This document shows positions 59,853 to 64,000 of a stretch of 64,000 nt of DNA, piece after piece. The stretch is from Congeria kusceri (lineage: Eukaryota > Mollusca > Bivalvia > Myida > Dreissenidae), in the NCBI GenBank assembly GCA_027627225.1, contig CM051034.1:10929761-10993760 (forward strand), given 5' to 3'. A program made the position numbers and the translations under genes. The number at the start of each line of letters is the position of its first letter. Within the stretch, counting starts at the first letter, position 1. Below the pieces are notes generated by a model that saw only the letters and a program-made list of their open reading frames with translations, had not been told where the DNA came from and searched no databases.

Positions 59853-60268
59853 TACCCAACATAGTGAGATATGCGCTTTGAATAAACAAGAAACAATAAT
59901 AGTATTGGACATTATATTGGTTAAATTGAATAGGACATCGATGCTATAGTTTTAATGTCATTTTATTTAATGTTATATGTTTGCAGAGAAGTTTTTTTAA
60001 TCTACACTTGTTAATTTTGTAAGATAGAGGTCTTTAGTTTTAGTATTTAGCAACCACTTGTTCAACACATTTTGCAAGACAAATCCTCTAATCATTATGA
60101 ATCCAAGTATAATTCAATGTTTTGGGTTGAGGGTAGAAGTGTTTAAGAATAACGGCGTAGATTGTACATGCACATGTTTATTGAGATTTACAAATGCAAT
60201 TGTAATTAAACAACTGGAATGTATTGTAGAAGTAAAACAAAATGGATCAATATAGACTATTCTTACAG

Positions 60269-60410
60269 GTTTATAACTCTGCAATCGAAGTCAGTAATCT
60301 CCTTCAAATCGCTCAAGTAGCTAAGTATCTTGCTGATAAGCATCGGCGCGAAGCGGAAGACCAGCATAAACATACCGAAATGGAAAAGAAGTTGTTTGAA
60401 AAATTCATAG
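60269..60410 (+). CDS. RLR exon, helicase pincer region
   Basis: Follows ATTCTTACAG and ends CATAG|GTGAAG. Encodes VYNSAIEVSNLLQIAQVAKY then LADKHRREAEDQHKHTEMEK and KLFEKFI, corresponding to the Y-N-A-L helix of the RLR insertion and pincer segment. Intact frame. First RLR exon after the 11.65-kb element. Confidence 0.75.
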
Positions 60411-60671
60411 GTGAAGTTTTGCTATGTTATTATTTATTGTAATCAATTCATTTAAATTGTTTTCATATATTTCAATGTGTATTTTTTCTCCCACTGAGCC
60501 ATACAATAGCAAAACCTCTTTAGCCTAATATTTTATATCAAACTAGGTATACATAAATTCGAGAAGAACCGTTCAGCCAAACATTTAACTGTAAAAAGCC
60601 TTTATATGTGTATATGACGTATTCCTTACCCCAATACATACAGAACTATGTATTATATTATTTTGTTTCAG

Positions 60672-60914
60672 ACGTACAAACACAACTAGAAGAATTGAGA
60701 AATGACAAAGATGCCGCAAATCCAAACGTTCAGATAGTCAGCGACCAGCTTCAGAAAATGATACTAGAAAAAGGAGAAGACTCACGAGCGATTGTCTTTG
60801 TAAAGGCCCAAGCAACGTGCCGCGCGCTAGCAGAATGTTTAGATACAGATCTTGAAAAGATCGGAGTTAAAGCCAGTCCATTATATGGTCAGCAAACCAA
60901 GTGAGCGGATGAAG
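60672..60914 (+). CDS. RLR exon with motif IV, contains a stop
   Basis: Follows ATTTTGTTTCAG. Encodes DVQTQLEELRNDKDAANPNV, then VSDQLQKMILEKGEDSRAIV and FVKAQATCRALAECL, then KASPLYGQQTK. RAIVFVK..A.CRAL is motif IV of the second helicase domain. TGA (60902-60904) follows QQTK; beyond it ADE and the donor GAAG|GTACAC restore the phase needed for (G)GT ATG ACG of the next exon. A CGA-to-TGA change would explain the stop. A donor AA|GTGAGC before the stop would not keep the frame. Confidence 0.82.
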
Positions 60915-60929
60915 GTACACGTTTTACAT

Positions 60930-61800
60930 TACGTATGCACGGATTATTGACCGGACAATAACTTTGTCCAGCATTAGAGGATTTTCAAATAACTTGGCAG
61001 AGATGTTAAGCATAATGAGATGGTGTGTCGCGCCCAAGAACCAGGTCCCTAGGTTCGAGATCAAGGTCACACATAAAGTTCAAAGGTCAAATATAAGAAT
61101 TTAAGCCATAGACCTGTCCGGAGCATAATTTTGTCCAGCGGTGAAGGAATTTCAAATAACTTTGAAGTGCAAAACATGTTGAGACGGTGTGTCATGCACA
61201 AGAACCATGTTCCTAGGTCCAAGGTCAAGATTGCACTTAACGGTCAAGGTCAAATATAAAAATTTAAGCCATAGACCCTGCCCGTAGCATACTTTTGTCC
61301 AGCATGGAAGAATATTTCAAATAACGTAAGACAAGTATTGAGCATTGTAAGCCGCTGTGTTGCGTGCAAGAACCAGGTTCCAAGGTCCAATGACAAGGTT
61401 ACACTTAAAGGTCTAAGGTCAACTATATGAATTTAAGCCATAGATCCTGTCTGGAGCATAATTTTTCCTGCGTGGAAGGAATTTCAAATAACTTGGCAGA
61501 AGTGCTAAGCATGTTGAGACGGTGTGTCGCGCGCAAGAACGTGGTCCATAAGGTCCAAGGTCAAGGTCACATTTAAAGGTCAAATGTCAAATATAAGAAT
61601 GTAAGCCATAGACCCTGTCATAATTTTGTCCACCATGGAAGGTATTTCAAATAACTTGGCACAAGTGATAAGCATTATAAGGCGGTGTGTCGCGTGCAGG
61701 AACAAGATGCCTTGGTTCAAGGTCAAGGTCACACTTAAAGGTCAAAGGCGAAGTACATGTATATGTATAAATGTTAAGATTTATAAAGATTTTTGTCGGG
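60930..61800 (+). repeat. About 165-bp intronic tandem repeat, about 5 copies
   Basis: Units with CATAATTTTGTCCAGC, GGAATTTCAAATAACTTGGC, TGTTGAGACGGTGTGTCGCG and AAGGTCCAAGGTCAAGGTCA. Lies in the RLR intron before the motif V exon. The inverted copy at 43680-44035 keeps only about two. Confidence 0.88.
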
Positions 61801-62067
61801 ACTAACACTATTGATTTGAAATTTGTGATACCTCAACTTACTTCACAGAATAAGTGAACACATTAGCAGAAAGTACAATAGAAAAGGACAATTCTCCTTC
61901 TGCAAATAGACAAAAGGGGGCCATGTAGAGCAGGCTGCATAGGTGGGGGCATCCATGTGTGGACACATTTCTAGTTTATTTATACACTTTTATTTTTGTT
62001 GATTCAAAGTTTTGAAGCAAGTAATGATATATACATAAGCATTGCCATATATTTTACACGTGTTTAG

Positions 62068-62235
62068 GTATGACGGAAAGTGTCCAGACTGAAATCCTTC
62101 AGAAATTTAGAGATGTTTACTACAAAGTGATGGTCTGTACATCAGTGGGTACAGAGGGCATTGATGTCCCAGACTGCAACATCGTCATCAACTACAATTA
62201 CTCCGGGAATGAAATCGCCAAGATTCAAATGAAAG
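62068..62235 (+). CDS. RLR exon with helicase motif V
   Basis: 168 nt, acceptor GTGTTTAG, donor GAAAG|GTTGTG. Protein identical to the minus copy at 43244-43411, including TSVGTEGIDVPDCNIVINY. Read without splicing it stops after GCGPF, but splicing to 62499 gives QMKGRSRNKG, a proper motif VI. Confidence 0.9.
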
Positions 62236-62498
62236 GTTGTGGTCCATTCTAGTATGAGAACTGGGCGAATATGCATTTGAATAAAAATAACTAAATACAT
62301 ATGATTATTTAATGTCTTAAATTCAGCTATAGATATTTAGTTTGTGGTTGTTTAATTTGTTTCATTTTATTGTAATGATAATTAAGTTTGTAGAATGAAT
62401 ATATTGAATGTAGCGTTGTATGTCGTAAAATCCTGTTGTTTTGGGGTGTTTTTTGTATGATGTTTTGTTTTATTGCTGTTTTTGTTTTTTGTTTACAG

Positions 62499-63196
62499 GT
62501 CGAAGCAGAAACAAAGGAGCAACACGTGTGGTAATAGGAGATGAGAAACAGTTAGAACAGGAAATGATGAACGCTTATAAAGCTGACATGATGTATAAAG
62601 CCATTGGAGAGCTAAAGAAAATTGATCAACGAGATGTTGAACATAAGTTGAAGATGTTTGAAACCGAAGAAATGCAAAAACACCGGTACAAGATGGAGCT
62701 AGAAAAGGCTAAGAAAACTCGAAGGTCGGAAGATGACCTTGAAATAGTGTGCCGGCGCTGCAGCACGATTGCATGTCTGGTGTCAGATGTGCGAAAGCTT
62801 GGCAGTCAGTATTTTGTAATTGCAAAAGATTTTCCATCAAAGGTCACGACAAGGCCTCACAGAAGTCCGAAAACATGCGCTGGTATCGAAAACAAGTTCA
62901 AAATGTTTTGTAAAACGTGTCCTTTAGACTGGGGTATAGTAGCTTCTCGCGATGGCATAGATCTTCACATTCTCAAACTGCAATCGTTCAAGTTAAGAAA
63001 CATGCAAACGGGTGTCATGTCTCAACAAAGGAAGTGGTTAGACGTTCCATATGAAATACCTGCAGATTTGAAGACATCTCTAAATTCTTTGGGAATGAGA
63101 CTGAGGCGAGAGCATCTAACCAGTAAATTGTACAATAGCGAAATGTTCAATTTTAAGTACAATAATCAGTTTGTGACTGTTAAGGATATATTTTAA
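62499..63196 (+). CDS. RLR last exon: motif VI and C-terminal domain, frameshifted
   Basis: Follows TTTGTTTACAG. Same domain layout as 42351-42979: RSRNKGATRVV, charged linker, CRRC and CKTC zinc pairs, DWGIVASRDG. After PYEIP a 4-bp deletion (near 63060, relative to the minus copy) shifts the frame, so the normal FRFEDISKFFG ending is replaced by ADLKTSLNSLGMRLRREHLT and about 30 more residues to TAA (63194-63196). The zinc site itself is unaffected. The deletion, with upstream stops, supports decay of this copy. Confidence 0.85.
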
Positions 63197-63370
63197 TGGA
63201 CTGTCACGACTGGAAATTTGATGATTAACACAATAATGAAAAATACATAACTAAGAAAGAAAGGTTAGTGACTTTCATAACAATGGAATATGTGTAATTG
63301 AATTCAGTAACAATAGATTCCTGTTTTGTGCGTTTGTATGTACTATCTTACCACACTGTCACATTTTGGA

Positions 63371-63376
63371 AATAAA
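63371..63376 (+). promoter_or_regulatory. Poly(A) signal of the RLR plus copy
   Basis: AATAAA about 175 bp after the stop. The inverted copy has the matching TTTATT at 42100-42105. Confidence 0.6.
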
Positions 63377-64000
63377 TTAAAAAACCAGAAATATTACAAT
63401 ATTACAATATTACACATAAACACTTTACGATGCACTAGCTATGTTTGGTACGGTAATTGAATTTACAAAGCCTAGTATTGATTACTCTAAACAAAATTTT
63501 CACCTGTCAATACATTATTTAATGGTGTCCAATTTGCTGCAATTAAGCACTAGTTACAATTCTGCTTTTTGATATAATTCATTCTTTTTCATAGATATAT
63601 GTAGACTGTAATTTTTGTGTCAGCTATTGTATAGTATAATAATTTCAATGTTTCGATGAAAACTGTGATAATTAATGTGATAGTGTGTGAGTCCATTTGA
63701 ATAGTGTCAAATAATTAAATATTGGATACGATAATAACATATCATGTGCATTTTGCTTCCAATTTTGCATTGTATATTTTGACAGTGCGTGTTATATATA
63801 TGAATATAATACATCATGTGTATTTTGCTTCTAATTTTGCATTGTAAATTGTGACATTGCGTGAGAACGCAAAAATGTGTAAAGGAAGGAAAACTCTTCT
63901 TTCAGCTGTTCGTGTTTATTAATGCACAGCTGTATGTGTTTTATCCTACCACTAAATGATTTTATAGAAGGAAACTCTACCTGTCAGATAAACTTTTGCT

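Larger units (their letters stand above)
48203..59853. mobile_element. 11.65-kb element with about 550-bp terminal inverted repeats, inside the RLR locus
   Basis: The left terminal repeat starts near GGAAAGCCGGTTGGGA (48207-48222) and extends to about 48780. The right one runs from about 59320 to TCCCAACCGGCTTTTC (59837-59852). They match as inverted repeats over about 550 bp and include multiple internal repeats. The 7-bp word ACCCAAC occurs just outside both ends (48196-48202 and 59854-59860), a possible target duplication. No transposase, polymerase or integrase domain was recognised in the 10.5-kb interior, which holds other nested repeats, so autonomous status and superfamily are unknown. 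Confidence 0.75.
44672..63196 (+). pseudogene. RIG-I-like receptor locus, fragmented and degenerate
   Basis: Exons in order: 44672-44760 (motif Ia region), 45447-45680 (motif II DECH), 46738-46903 (motif III), 47223 to about 47320, about 47789-47885 (weak), 60269-60410, 60672-60914 (motif IV), 62068-62235 (motif V), 62499-63196 (motif VI and C-terminal domain). The order and splice phases fit a RIG-I/MDA5/LGP2-type RNA helicase. No motif I (Walker A) exon and no CARD are seen upstream. In-frame stops: TAA 45657-45659, TGA 60902-60904, and, if the weak exon is real, TAG 47856-47858. A 4-bp deletion frameshifts the C terminus. An 11.65-kb element splits the locus. AATAAA at 63371. I judge it a pseudogene; readthrough, editing or assembly errors are the alternatives. 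Confidence 0.8.
61465..63943. repeat. Right arm of the RLR inverted duplication
   Basis: See 41243-44035. Beyond 63943 the match stops (CTACCACTAAATG against unrelated sequence left of 41243). Confidence 0.92.

Noticed and set aside
48203..59853. Maverick/Polinton or integrated virus
   Set aside because: The size and long TIRs fit loosely, but no polymerase, integrase, ATPase or capsid frame is visible.
62068..62269. RLR motif VI destroyed by a stop after GCGPF
   Set aside because: Splicing at AAAG|GTTGTG to the exon at 62499 restores QMKGRSRNKG in phase.

Overview
The window looks like an AT-rich, intron-bearing metazoan genome, most likely a bivalve mollusc. The evidence is GT-AG exons of a RIG-I-like receptor (RLR), a Cys-rich exon joined to a ShKT exon, a tRNA-headed SINE, non-LTR retrotransposon 3' ends, and dispersed element families ending in AGCTCACCTGAG or GAATAGTCGAGCT, which are common in bivalves. 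The species assignment is inference. Most of the 64 kb is repeat. No gene is complete in the window.

Layout. 1-1018: 3' end of a non-LTR retrotransposon. 1086-2004: a 21-bp minisatellite. 2-13 kb: sparse sequence with dispersed repeats, a 40-bp hairpin, a tRNA-like cloverleaf and a tRNA-headed SINE. 13.46-16.85 kb: a 75-bp satellite whose 3' half is an exact two-copy, 11-unit (825-bp) higher-order repeat, followed by a 37-bp-class tandem repeat. 18.4-19.1 kb: a TIR element.

19.5-39.0 kb is a very large imperfect inverted repeat (left arm about 19,476-29,981, right arm about 32,316-38,965). Its arms carry mirrored tRNA-containing TTAA/TIR elements, mirrored exon-like ORFs and mirrored 195-bp tandem arrays next to the 2.3-kb spacer. 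The spacer holds a perfect 33-bp hairpin. The left arm has two extra blocks, one with a clean hAT-like element and its 8-bp target duplication. Directly right of the repeat lies the 3' end of a secreted-type Cys-rich/ShKT gene (39.03-39.85 kb).

41.2-63.9 kb is a wrecked RLR locus. Plus-strand exons run from helicase motif Ia to the C-terminal RNA-binding domain (44.67-63.2 kb). They carry at least two in-frame stops, probably a third, and a 4-bp deletion. The last two exons also exist as an inverted, frame-intact copy on the minus strand (42.35-43.41 kb), inside arms of about 2.5-2.8 kb. The plus locus is split by an 11.65-kb element with about 550-bp terminal inverted repeats rich in TTCCGACGG-type motifs (48.20-59.85 kb), flanked by a possible 7-bp duplication. 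That element holds other nested repeats and several exon-like segments.

RLRs sense cytosolic double-stranded RNA. Here a decayed RLR gene sits beside, and partly within, sequences that would themselves fold into long hairpins if transcribed. Whether the three inverted structures are biological or partly assembly artefacts cannot be decided from sequence alone.
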